64,000 bases of DNA from Apium graveolens (lineage: Eukaryota > Streptophyta > Magnoliopsida > Apiales > Apiaceae), in assembly GCF_009905375.1 (NCBI RefSeq), contig NC_133649.1, positions 232,661,792-232,725,791 on the forward strand, in the 5' to 3' direction. A program made the position numbers and the translations under genes. Of this stretch, positions 1 through 10,920 are shown in pieces. The notes below the pieces were generated by a model. That model worked only from the letters and a program-made list of their open reading frames with translations. It ran no database searches and was not told where the DNA came from. Numbering within the stretch: the first letter of the stretch is position 1; each line of letters opens with the position of its first letter.

Positions 1-239
1 TAATAAAATATAAGTTAAGAGCAAGGTGTTGGGTCTTAAAAGAGAGGAGAGAGATGAGGCTCTTAAGGTATTATAATATTGTCTATCAACTAATGTATTT
101 TCTTTAACATTTGGCTGTTTAATATATATAGTTTCCAAGTTATTGAAATGTTACTTTTATTCAAGGTTGGTTGGCTTGCTTGTTTTTGTTGTTGGTAACG
201 GACGTGCTTCCGTACAAAGAGAGCTTATTGCGGCATTGT
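1..239. other. AT-rich sequence without recognisable gene
   Basis: No open frame, tRNA or repeat that I recognise is present. The stretch leads into the region with repeated ACCGAC words that starts near 240. Confidence 0.4.
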
Positions 240-840
240 TTTAAAAAAAACTGCAGACAATTCCGACCAATCAGCAGAAATAACGGCCCAAAATGATAAT
301 TTTATAAGCAATTATTCCAGACCAAATTCAAAAAATACCGACCGAATTCATAAAGAAAACGACTGTTTCCATAAAATTGGCCGAGACAAGTTGGTGGGTA
401 TAAGGCTTAACTCAAAAAAGTCATTGACCCGATAATGACCAACTCGGCTGTTATTTATACCGACCGAGGTACCGACAGATAAATTGGTCATAATAATATG
501 AAAAATGACTAATGGACGGTTGGAATAGACAGTCAAAATAGACGGTCGGAGTTATCATTTTTTGTTAACGTGTAAGGTCACATGTTAGCGGTCCCCATTG
601 ACATGTGGCACTGACATGTCAGGTGGTGCCCCTGATATGTTGGATGGGGTAGAACACATATCATGCCAACGTGGAAGTAGTCATTGTCACACAACATAAA
701 ATTTTACTAAAAAAAAGTAAACATCGACAAGATTTTATCCATCTGTTCTTGAGTTGGTCGTTATTTTTTAAAAATGACTGATTTTTGCATTATAACCACC
801 ATTTTGGCGGCCGATAGAAGCGATGATTCTGTAAGGAATA
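240..840. mobile_element. Possible CACTA-type DNA transposon remnant (sub-terminal region)
   Basis: The stretch is studded with short words of the form ACCGAC, CCGACCGA and GGTCGG in both orientations (for example near 270, 338, 458, 469, 518, 545 and 752). Such clusters are typical of the sub-terminal regions of plant CACTA (En/Spm) elements, which bind their own transposase. No CACTA terminal sequence and no transposase reading frame were found, so the boundaries are approximate. The right edge is set by the start of the copia LTR at 841. An unrelated repeat with the same word composition is possible. Confidence 0.3.
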
Positions 841-1904
841 TGTTGCAGGCTTGATGATAACTTACTAAAACACTCTAAGTAGACAAGTTAAATGATTTTA
901 TAGCTTTCAACCGATGATCATATTATTTATCCGTTAAAAGAGCAACTTATTTGAATAATTTTGTAACAAATTATGTATACTAGATTAGCTGGGGGATTTG
1001 GGAGTTTTAGTTATTTCAAAGTCATGTTGACTACTTGCAAGATATACAAAATAGGTGGGCTAATTTTATATAAAAGATGCCTTGTAATTTTGTATAAGTG
1101 AAAGAGTATCAACTGTTATGGAAATAACTTCAACTACTAATCTAAAAAGCTTCAACGGCTGACCCTATAAAGCTCAACGGATAATTCAGCATACTTTTAA
1201 TAGATGAGCTAGTCGAGTTTCAACAGATGACAGATGAAGTTTCAACGGATAACCCCTTTGAAGCCTCTAAGGATAATCAATTCAAGTAGCAATTGAAAGA
1301 GACTTGAGAGTGACTTGATAGTCACATGGGTTGATTGTATAAAAAAGGAATGTGGCAGCCTGGAGTCAGGATTTAGAAAAAATGAAGCATATCCATTTCC
1401 ATGCAAAACTGGGACGTTCAAAGATGCAGTATCTAACTGGATTTCATTGGATGAAGAAATGAAGAAATGTGTGATTGGACCTAGCTAATAGGTTTTACAT
1501 TTTGTCTTATTTTCACATGTGACCTGGTGATATACACACCAAGAGTAGCAAGTGTTTTGAAGTAAGCATTACATTTTATTTAGAATAAAAGAGCAAGGCA
1601 AGCTCCATTCTTAGTCTTTGAAGTTCTAAGTTGTAAAAACTTGTAAGTAGATGTGTGCTATTTGCATCACAGATAATTTTTTACATTTATATATATCTCC
1701 GGTGGAAATATCAATCCACCCGAAAGTTTTTAAACACCTATTTATTTAAATTGTGTGCTTTAATACTATTGTTATTTATCAGCACTCAAGCATATTCAAA
1801 CACATATTTATATTTAGCTAGAAGTTTTCAAAGTTTTAATAGTTACTAGAATTCCATTACACCCCCATTCTATAATTTTGTTGATAGACTGTTAGGGAAT
1901 AATA
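841..1904 (+). repeat. 5' LTR of Cop1
   Basis: It starts TGTTGCAGG and ends near 1904, just before the primer site. It aligns patchily with the Cop5 LTR, sharing for instance the AAGTCATGTTGACT block near 1019 and the CTTGTAATTTTG block near 1081. It carries degenerate copies of the Cop5 word CAACGGAT at about 1155, 1178, 1219 and 1240. The exact end is uncertain because the canonical ACA terminus has mutated. Confidence 0.7.
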
Positions 1905-1906
1905 AT

Positions 1907-1918
1907 TTGTATCAGAGC
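1907..1918 (+). other. Primer binding site of Cop1
   Basis: TTGTATCAGAGC lies immediately after the LTR. It differs by one base from the TGGTATCAGAGC core that pairs with the 3' end of plant initiator tRNA-Met. Confidence 0.75.
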
Positions 1919-1973
1919 ACGCTCTTGATACACAAAGAGTTAAAAGATCGAGCAATTTAACAACATTAGCAGA

Positions 1974-4549
1974 ATGAATGTTGGAATGAAGATCCCACTT
2001 CTGGATAAATACAACTATCATCACTGAAAAAGGAATTCACCTTCATCTACTCTCTCATGATGAAAGATAAGTTTATTGCGTAGAAAAATTAAGGACCTCA
2101 TGTTCCTCGCAGGGCTGCAACATATGTTGAAGGAGCTGTTGGAAATGAGCAAACAGTCCCAAATCCAAGGTTAAAATGGACATTGTAAGACATTGAGCAA
2201 GTTCATAAAGATAAAAAGGCCATGAATATTATGTTCAATAGTCTTGATGGAGATATGTTTAAAAATGTCTTTAACTGCAATACTGCTAAGGAAGTTTGGG
2301 ATCAAATTCAAGTGTTAAGTGAGGGAACTCAGCATGTTAGAGAAAACAAGATGCAGCTTCTCATACAGCAGTGTGAACATTTTCACTTTTAAGATGGTGA
2401 GTCACTGAGTGACATTTTTAGTAGATTTCAAAAACTACTGAATGGCTTAAAACTATATGGGGGGTCAACCAAATTAAAGATTCAAATCAAACGTTTATGA
2501 GGTCTCTACAAAAATAGTAGAAGCTTATGACAATTTCTCTCAGAAATTCTCAAGAATATAAAGAATTTACTCTAGAGAGACTGTGGCCTCGTTTGTTTTG
2601 TCAATTTTATAGTTACATGGGAACTTGAACTTCCTTGGAATTGAGTTACTGCTATAAGTTACATGGTAATTATAAATGTATGTGTTTGGTTTTTTATCAT
2701 GTAACTAGTGGTTACATAGTTAATTTTGGTATGTATTAAATGATTTTGTAGTTGTTAGCTATGTAATTTCCAGTGACCATGGTTGAGCTTGGTTACTAAG
2801 TTCCTATATTTTGTAGGAACTATAAATACCATGGAACTTCACTTTTTTATCCAATATAAAATACATTAAACCAAACAGTATAACTATTTTATAATCCAAG
2901 TAACTCCAAGTTACAAAGTTGAGTTACATCGAAACAAACGAGGCCTGTATGGTATCTTAAAATCCTATGAGCTCGAAATGGAGCAGGTTGAGCAGTTAGA
3001 GAAAGGAAGAAAGAATGGTGGATCTGTTGTATTAGTAGCTGAACAAGAGTGAGGAAAATAGTTGAAGGTGGAAGCTGTTGAATCTGCACCAAACACAAGT
3101 GTTTGTGAAGGCAAAAGAAAAGGGTTGGTTGCTGAAGATGAGTATTGTACAAGCCAGGATGAAATGGATGATATTGATGAGCATTTGGCTTTTCTATCAA
3201 AGATATTTGTCAAACTCAAATTCAAGAGAAATTTTGGAGCTACAATCCAACAAAAACATGGTTGATAAAGCTAAATTCAAATATTTCAAATGTGGGATGA
3301 ATGGTCACTTTGCCCATGAATGTAGAAACCCTACCTCAGAAAAGAGAAAGTTTGTGCCTGTGAATTATAAGAAGAAATACTTTCAATTTTTAAACAAAAG
3401 GAAGAGGCTTTTATAACTTTTATCACTCAACAAAGTGACTGGGCAGCTGATGGTGAGGATGGAGATGAAGATATGAATTATGTCAACCTAGCCCTAATGG
3501 CCAAGTCAAATGAGACAAAATTCAGTTCATCAAACAATCAGATAACCACTACAAACCTAGCACACCTTTTTAAAGATGAATGCAATGATTCTATAAATAA
3601 TATGTCTACTGAATTGTATCACTTGCGTATCACACTAAAACCACCCACTAAAAGAAACAATAGAATTAAAGAGAATAATTTGTTTTTAAGTGAAATAAAT
3701 GCTATGTTATAAACTCAATTCATTGAGTTTGAGAAACTGAAAATAGAGTGTAAGATTGACAAGGATGAATTAACTAAATCTTTGAAGAAAGAAGAAATTT
3801 TGAGAAAGCAGCTTGAACGTGAGCAAAAACTGATCAAGGCCTGGAAATCTTCAACAGATGTGAGAAAAAGACTATTAGCAAAGCTCAATGAGAAGTATGG
3901 TTCAATAAATATGCACTTTGTTCAAGGAGAATCAAGTGAAGCCAAATATGCAAGCAGAGTGAATGTGGGGCATCTGTCAATGAAGCAATTGAATGACAGA
4001 TTGGAGAAGATTGAGGTTAAGGTAGATTCAAAAAGGAAAAACAGTAGAAATGGGAAAGTAGGAATTAAAATCCACAATAATTATATACCTGATAAATATG
4101 CACCTAGAAAGACATGTGTTAAGTGTGGTAGTGTTAATCATTATCTACTAATTACAAATCTATGACATGCACCCATGTATGTACCTCCATATTTTCCTAA
4201 CATGCCCATATCACCCATGCATGCTTTGCTTATTATGCATGCACACAATTTATCTACATATTTTGCTAATATGCCATTTGTATATAATCCCTATTATGCT
4301 GTATTTAATATACCCCAAATGCCATTTAGCATGCCTTACTGGAATAACATGTTTGCTCAATCTTTGACATACCATGTTAATCCCAATGTTCCTGATAATT
4401 ATATAATTGATCAAAGGTTTCAAAGTCCCACTCCTAATACAAAGATTGATTTACAGTCACCTAAATCTAATAATGGAAAGACTAAGAAGCCTAAGAAAAT
4501 AGCTAACAACGTTGGATCTAAGGAAAATTTTGTACCAAAATCAACTTGA
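1974..4549 (+). pseudogene. Cop1 gag (nucleocapsid) pseudogene, interrupted by a MITE
   Basis: A copia Gag begins at the ATG at 1974 (MNVGMKIPLLDKYNYHH), 70 bases after the LTR, and meets a stop 17 codons later. Gag-like sequence then continues in changing frames. The stretch around 2160-2460 encodes the UBN2-type Gag domain (short traces such as KAMNIMFNSLDGDMF). A 361-bp MITE splits it at 2585. The first CCHC finger near 3283 reads YFKCGMNGHFAHEC, so its first cysteine has become tyrosine. A second finger near 4111 reads CVKCGSVNH and then breaks. The family packages RNA in cytoplasmic particles; this copy cannot. Confidence 0.8.
2585..2945. mobile_element. 361-bp MITE, probably PIF/Harbinger-like
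   Basis: The ends are inverted copies of GGCCTCGTTTGTTT (14 perfect bases, then one mismatch and one more match). Three-base direct repeats TGT flank the element (2582-2584 and 2946-2948). Removing the element and one TGT restores an uninterrupted copia Gag reading frame (LERLYGILKSYELEMEQ), which fixes both boundaries. It has no coding capacity and contains further inverted segments such as the AAGTTAC and GTAACT words. A 3-bp duplication suggests PIF/Harbinger mobilisation, although TGT is not the usual TWA; hAT elements would leave 8 bp. Confidence 0.88.
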
Positions 4550-7488
4550 TTTGGTTTTGATAGTTGTTGCTCAAGGCACATGACTGGAGATTATACCCTG
4601 CTCACCGAGTTCAAGGAGAGAACTGGCCCAAGCATTCCCTTTGGAGATGACAGAAAAGGATATACTATGGGATATGGCTTGATTTCAAGAGAGAATCTCA
4701 TCATTGAGGAAGTTGCTTTAGTTATGGACTCAAACACAATCTTTTGAGTGTCATCCAACTATGTGATAAAGGGAACTCCGGTACTTTCACAACTGAAGCC
4801 TGTGTTGTTACCTGCAAGAAAAAAAACAAAGTGGTCCTTACTCGAGTGAGGAAAAGAAATATGTATCTAGCTGATTTCAGTTCAACAAATACAAATTTTA
4901 TTACTTGTCTTTTCACCAAAGCAAATCAAGGTGAAAGTTGGCTATGGCACAAGAAACTGTCCCATTTGAACTTCAAGACCATGAATAAATTGGTTAGGAA
5001 AGACCTTGTTAGAGGCATTCCTCGAGTTAAATTCTCAAAAGACCGACAGTGTGATGCTTGTCAGAAAGGAAAATAAGTGAAAGCATCATTCAAAAGGAAG
5101 CTTGAATCAATAATTGATGAACCTCTACAACTACTGCACATGGATTTGTTTGGACTAGTCAATGTATTTTCAAACTCAAAGAAGAAGTATTGCCTAGTTA
5201 TTATGGATGATTTCTCAAAGTTCTCATGGACATATTTCCTTGGATCTAAAGATGAAGCTAGGGAAATCATTATCAATCATATAAGGAAAGTCAACAATCA
5301 TCCTGATCTCAAAGTAAAAAGAATTAGGAGTGAAAATAGAACTGAGGTCAAGAATTCTACTATGAGGTGATTCTGTGAAGAAAATGGAATCATGCATGAG
5401 TTCTCAGCTGTAAGGATACCACAACAAAATGGAGTGGTTAATAGAAAAAATAGATCATTGATTGAAGCAACTAGAACCATGCTAGAAAAATCAAAGTTAT
5501 CAACTTATTTTTGGGATGCGGCATGTCAACATTGCATGTCACACTCAGAATATTTTATTGATTAATCAATCCAAATGCATGACTCCTTATCAACTCCTCA
5601 TTAATAGGAAGCCAATACTGAAATTTCTTCATATTTTTGGATACAAATGTTATATTCTAAGGAATTAAGCTGATCAACATGCAAAGTTTGATGCCAAAGC
5701 TGATGAAAGTATGTTTGTTGGATATGCAGTTGGGAAAGCATATTGAGTCTACAATCTAAGAACCAACATTGAAGGAATGAATGATGAAGGTTTTCACGAA
5801 AGCCTGAAATTTAATAATGTTGAGATATATTCTGATGAAAGTGATGATGAAAGTGATCTAGAAATAATGACAAAAGATTATTCAAAATTTTCTTAAATGA
5901 AAGAACAATAGTTGATGCATAGAGTGCTGCATCCGTTGAAAGAAAAAGTGCATCATCCATTGAAATACAAGATACTGCATCCGTTGAATGACAAAGTACA
6001 TCATCCGTTGAGAGACACAGTGTATCATCCATTGAAAGGCAAAACTCAGCATCAGTTGAAAATAATTTTAGATCATTTTTTGACATAACCCCATCTTCAA
6101 ATTAAAGATCCACAAACTCAGGGGGAGTGTCAACTAGTCAACACTCAGTTACACATTAAGACATTAATAAGGCCACTTCATCTAGAGCTAGTATACCACC
6201 TCAAAGAAAATGGACAAGAGATCACCCATTTGAACTAATCATTGGTGATGCAACATATAGAGTACGAAGAAGGAAAGCAACTCAGGATGAATGTCTGTAT
6301 AACAGCTTTTTATCATACGAAGGGCCTACTAAGGTGGAAGAAGCTTTGATGGATCCTGATTGAGTTTTAGATATGGATGAAGAGCTAAATTAATTTGAAA
6401 GGAATAAAGTATGGAAGCTGGTACCCAAACCTAAAGGCAAGAATTATATTAACACTAAGTGGGTATTCAGAAACAAGATAGATTAGAATGGCATAGTCAT
6501 AGGGAACAAAGCTAGACTGGTTGCTAAGGGATATTGTCAACAAGAAGGAATATATTTTGATGAAACATTTGCTCCAGTTGCAAGACTTGAAGAAATCATA
6601 ATCTTTTTAGCATATTTAGCCCATGTCAATTTCAAAGTCTACCAAATGGATGTCAAAAGTGCATTTCTAAATGGAGATTTGGAGGAGGAAGTCTATGTAA
6701 GTCAACCTCTAGGTTTTGAAGACCCTAACTCTACTATCTTTTGAAAGAATTTTAATGATTGAAGCAAGCACGTAGATCCTAGTACGATACTTTGTCAAAG
6801 TTCCTTTTAGAAAATCATTTCACAAGAGGTACTGTTGACAAAACTCTTTTCTTTAAAAATGGTAATGGCCTTATTATACATGTTTATATTTATGTAGATT
6901 ATGTTATATTTGGCTCTACATATGAGAAACTTTGTAAAAATTTTGCCAAATTGATGCAAAGTAAAAATGAAATGAGCATGATGGGAGAACTAACTTACTT
7001 TCTTGGTTTACAAGTTAAGCAAGTTAGTGATAAATATTCATTATTCAAACTAAATATATTCATGATCTTTTAAAGAAGTTTAACTTAATGGATAGCACAT
7101 ATGCTAAAACTTCCATGGCCACTGCTACTAAGCTTGAATTGAACACTACTGAAAAGTTTATGGACATTTCAAACTCCCATGGCCACTGCTACTAAACTTG
7201 GCATTGGTACCTTAGAGATTCTAGATTTGATCTAATTGTTTATTCAGATGCATATTATGAAGAGTGCAAAATAGACAAAAAAGCACAACTGGCACATGTC
7301 AATTTCTAGTAAACAAGCTTGTGTCCTGGTTCAGTGAGAAACATAATTCAGTTTCTATTTCCATAGATGAGGCTGAATATATTACTTCTGAAAGTTGTTG
7401 TGCACAAATTTTATGGATGAAAAATCAACTATTGGATTATGGTCTACATGTGGCAATATTCCAATTTCCTGTGACAACACAAGTGCTT
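4550..7488 (+). pseudogene. Cop1 pol pseudogene (protease, integrase, RT, part of RNase H)
   Basis: The protease motif near 4559 reads DSCCSRHMTG where DSGCS is usual, so the active-site glycine is lost. The integrase zinc-binding region is at 4936-5076 (WHKKLSHLNF, then CDACQKGK), and the integrase core follows to about 5500 with several stops. A linker at 5930-6080 repeats the peptide SSVE. Reverse transcriptase runs from about 6200 to 7070 ([15 protein letters not shown] near 6508), and its catalytic YVDD has become YVDY near 6893. RNase H at about 7260-7488 ends at CDNTSA, where Gyp1 begins. The sequence near 7165-7190 repeats the ATGGCCACTGCTACTAA words of 7117, which suggests a local duplication with loss of the sequence between. 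Confidence 0.85.
5930..6062 (+). repeat. Coding copies of the CATCCGTTGA word in the Cop1 linker
   Basis: Six copies of CATCCRTTGA (at about 5930, 5951, 5978, 6001, 6028 and 6050) are spaced 21-27 bases apart. Read in frame they give repeated SSVE or SSIE peptides between integrase and reverse transcriptase. The same word fills the LTR and ORF3 of Cop5. Confidence 0.8.
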
Positions 7489-10260
7489 TGACGACCTCCA
7501 AACCCGAGTCAGAAGTTTGGGGCTCACAACACACACCCAATATATAAACCTTTATACAAATTATTATATGCATTGAACCTTCTTTACACAACCACGGATC
7601 ACAATAAGTTAAAGTATAAAAACAAGCCACAACCTTAACTTTTATTATATCGTACCAAATCCCAACTAGTTCAATTTATAATTGATAATGATATGATTCT
7701 TACAATCTTGCATAACTCATCTACAATTTAAAGCTCTTTCTAGCTCGATCCAACTTAACCTGGAATCTTAGCTCGCACACTGGACTGGGAATCCTCGTTA
7801 CCAACAATTTTCCCTTTTGAACTGTTGAAAACATAAAGAGGTTTGCAAGAGTGTGCTAACTAGCTCAGCAAGTCATAATAGAAATAACTGAGGTTAAACA
7901 ATGATCATTTAAAATGATTATGAAGAATCAAGTTTCTGGATGAGCAATGATTAGAATTGGATATTCACTTTCAAAAACCAAAGTTAGGTTGCTGATCAGT
8001 CACACACTAACTCCGAGAAAGGCTCCCAACTTTGCTCTATATACTGGATCCACGGCACACATTGGCCTATTATGACCATGAATCTGGTCCATATTCAAAA
8101 AAACAATCCAATTCCAGAATAACAATATGATAAACAATGTAATTTAATAAGCTAAATCATAAACCACATTTATCTTGAAGCATAGGGTGATTGACAATAC
8201 CATGAAGGTATAACAAGGAATTCAAGAAGATTGGCTTTCAATCAAGGAAAGAATCAGGAAGTAGAAGACCAAGGGTTCAAAGGTTACAAGGATTGGTCTT
8301 CTTTTAAATGAGGCATAAGGGTTGGTATATTAAGAAATTCGATATCAGAAATCAGTATGTGGTAGATATGTATTTGTGGTAGTATGTGGTAGATATGTAT
8401 TTATTTTGAATACTAGCAACATGTTATGAGAACGTTCGAAAATATTTGCAATATATCTTGAAGAAGGTTCAGAAGTACTTGCCTTATCACCGATAATTTC
8501 CAACTTTACTTGTACTCATCCAACAGTTTTACTTTTCAATCACATTCCTTCTTTTTCTATGCCTTGCTTTTATTTATCAATCACCTACCTTCTCTTTCTA
8601 CGCTTCGATTCTATTTATGGATCACAGGTTTCCTTTTCTATGCCTCGCTGACTCTGCTAGGCATCACAATTATCTATCACTACTCAATCTCATATTATTC
8701 TAATCGTCACATAGACGTCATAAGCTTTTATCTACCCTTCATTTTACCCAAATCCGATTTACGGATTGAAAGTTATAGCAAAAACTGTCAAACAGTAACC
8801 ACGTAGGCATATAACGCATCAATCAGATAGCACGTAGCACATAGCATGCAATATATTCGATCAAAATAATTTTTCAAAGAAGATTCGGGGTCAAAATGAT
8901 TTTTCAAGTATTTAATACGAATTTTTGAACATTTTTTGAAATTAAAATGGTCTCCGAATCAATTTATAATTAAATAACAGGGTTCGAACACCTGAATCTG
9001 ACTTTAAAATGATTTAATAATAATTATCGACTTTTGAAAATAATTTTAAATAATATTTGAAAGTTCAAAACTATTTTTGGGAATTTTTAAATCAAAGTAA
9101 CTAATTAAATCTAATTAAATAATCAATTAAAATTAATTAATAACTAATTAAATTAATTAATAAATTAATATTTAAATTTATTGACTAATTAAATAATTAA
9201 TTATCAACAAAAATTAATTAATTAATTAATTAAGATTTATCTTTAAACTAAAAATAATTTTCAGAAATTTAATACCAAAATTTTGTAATTTTAAAAATAA
9301 TTAAAACAATTTCTGAAATTAATTATAAACAAAAATATTGTTTTTATCAATTTTAATAATAGAATCCAATATTTGCAAATTTATTGAAACTTTGGTGGCT
9401 GGATTGTAAAAACAGATTTTATAACAAATTATGAGAATTTGTGGATCAAAACCGGGTCAATCGCGGGTCCACGATCGACCTGAATGGGTCAAACAAGAAC
9501 GGGAAGAACCCGGTCACCAGAGAGTTATCCGGCGAATTAAATCCGGCTAAAATACTGGTGCTCCCTGTCTGTACTCGAGCCTAATCAATTCTCCTGTGAT
9601 CCAAAACCACAACCCAGTCAATCATGCTCGCAGAGAGATCCCTGTTTAACATTTCCGGCGAAAACGACATTATCGCCGGCGAAGCTTCGAGCTTTTCCAG
9701 TGATAAATTTCCGGAATCCAACTGAGAAACAAAACATATGAATTGGTTCATTTTAGGATGATCTATAAGCTGGTATCAGTCGATTTAACCCAGGATCAGT
9801 AGAATTAAAAATCCCAAATTTTGATTGAAATTATTCAAGAACATAAACCCTAATTTCAATTTTACAGAATCAAACATCAATTTCTATATGCTATTGAACT
9901 CCAAATCATTCATCTAATATACCAAAGTGACCAGGAAGAAAATATCTACATGATTCTAGCATCAAATCATATCAAAAACATCAAGAACAAAAATTCCTAA
10001 TTTAATCTATAATTAATTCAAAATAAAACAATTAAATTCGAAAATTACCTCGATTTCTGCACCAAGACAGTTGATTGATTCAGAAATATATTTTTGAGAG
10101 CTTCGATTTGATATATTGCACGCCCGAATCGGAGTTCGATAACGCCTTCGTTCCTGGGTTTGATTATGAAGAACACAACGTTTTTAGGGTTTTTCTTTAT
10201 AAATTCTATATTTCTATTGATCGATTATGATTATACGAATAAAATGAAATAATAAAAGGG

Positions 10261-10269
10261 CTATATATA
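10261..10269 (-). promoter_or_regulatory. LTR promoter TATA box of Gyp1 3' LTR
   Basis: On the element strand this reads TATATATAG followed by CCCTTTTATTATTTCATT, a block repeated at the same place in the Gyp3 and right-hand Gyp1 LTRs. A 23-bp near-palindrome lies 47 bp upstream. Confidence 0.6.
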
Positions 10270-10315
10270 TTGATGTAATATTGGATCGTGTTAGATCGTA
10301 TTGGATCGATAAATT

Positions 10316-10338
10316 AGTTACTTAGCCGCTAGGTAACT
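10316..10338. promoter_or_regulatory. Promoter-proximal palindrome, Gyp1 left copy
   Basis: The arms AGTTACTTAGC and GCTAGGTAACT flank a single central base; one base in the right arm breaks perfect symmetry. The same palindrome sits upstream of TATA in the other Gyp1 LTR and in Gyp3. Confidence 0.65.
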
Positions 10339-10906
10339 GCAAAAACTGATCCGATTTGATACCCGTATTCGATAATTATCCAAACTGGGCTTCTTATAAA
10401 ATACTTTATAGGAAAATAACATAATATTATTTCGACTTTCGAGAATACGGGTTTTGTTACTTTTATCGAAATGATTATCGTATCAAAAATATTACGTCGG
10501 GCCGCACACGGGTTAAACCATAATCCCGATCGAAAAAGTCAAAACACGGAAAATGTCTGGAATTATCAGATTAGGTTATGAAGGAGTTTTCGGAAGAGTT
10601 TCGGGTTGTAAAAACATAAAAACGGTTGAGGTTGGACGATTCTCGATTTTATAAAATAGTTTTGTAATTATTCAGAATATAATTATTAAACCTGTAAATC
10701 ATTATAAAATCATATAACGATCCAAAAATTACCAAAAAAATATCACAATTATCTATATTTTATTCTGGACATAATAAAATTAACATACTCATATCTTATA
10801 ATCATATAAATATCAATCATCAGATAATTTACCAAAATTCACATAATAATCATATAATAATCATTTATTGATAAAAATAATTACACGCGATATCCCGGAT
10901 ATTACA

Positions 10907-10920
10907 TCCTTCCCCCTAAA
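10907..10920 (-). other. Polypurine tract of Gyp1
   Basis: On the element strand the sequence TTTTAGGGGGAAGGA directly precedes the LTR start TGTAATATCC. It matches the tract at the same place in Gyp5 (53645-53657). This is the expected plus-strand primer of a gypsy element. Confidence 0.75.

Larger units (their letters stand above)
841..7488 (+). mobile_element. Cop1: decayed Sirevirus-like Ty1/copia retrotransposon, 3' end missing
   Basis: The order is 5' LTR, initiator-Met primer site, gag with CCHC fingers, protease, integrase, reverse transcriptase and RNase H, which is the Ty1/copia order. The LTR and the linker between integrase and reverse transcriptase match Cop5 at the right of the window, so both belong to one family. 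Cop1 stops inside RNase H at the CDNTSA motif, exactly where the Gyp1 LTR begins (7489). The rest of pol, ORF3 and the 3' LTR were not found beyond Gyp1. Many stops and frameshifts show it is old and inactive. Confidence 0.85.
7489..10906 (-). repeat. 3' LTR of Gyp1 (3.4 kb)
   Basis: It spans TGACGACC to GATATTACA on the plus strand, that is TGTAATATCCGGG on the element strand. The length, 3418 bp, is close to that of the Gyp3 LTR (3393) and the Gyp5 LTR (3421). It holds an ATTAATTA-rich block at about 9090-9240, CCGGCGA-rich sequence near 9650-9690, a promoter near 10261 and the motif GCACACTCTTGC near 7850 (element strand). The open frame at 8510-8806 is judged to be chance. Confidence 0.8.

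Noticed and set aside
8510..8806. 98-codon frame with hydrophobic stretches in the Gyp1 LTR
   Set aside because: The homologous stretch in the other Gyp1 LTR (21130-21420) is not open, so it is chance.
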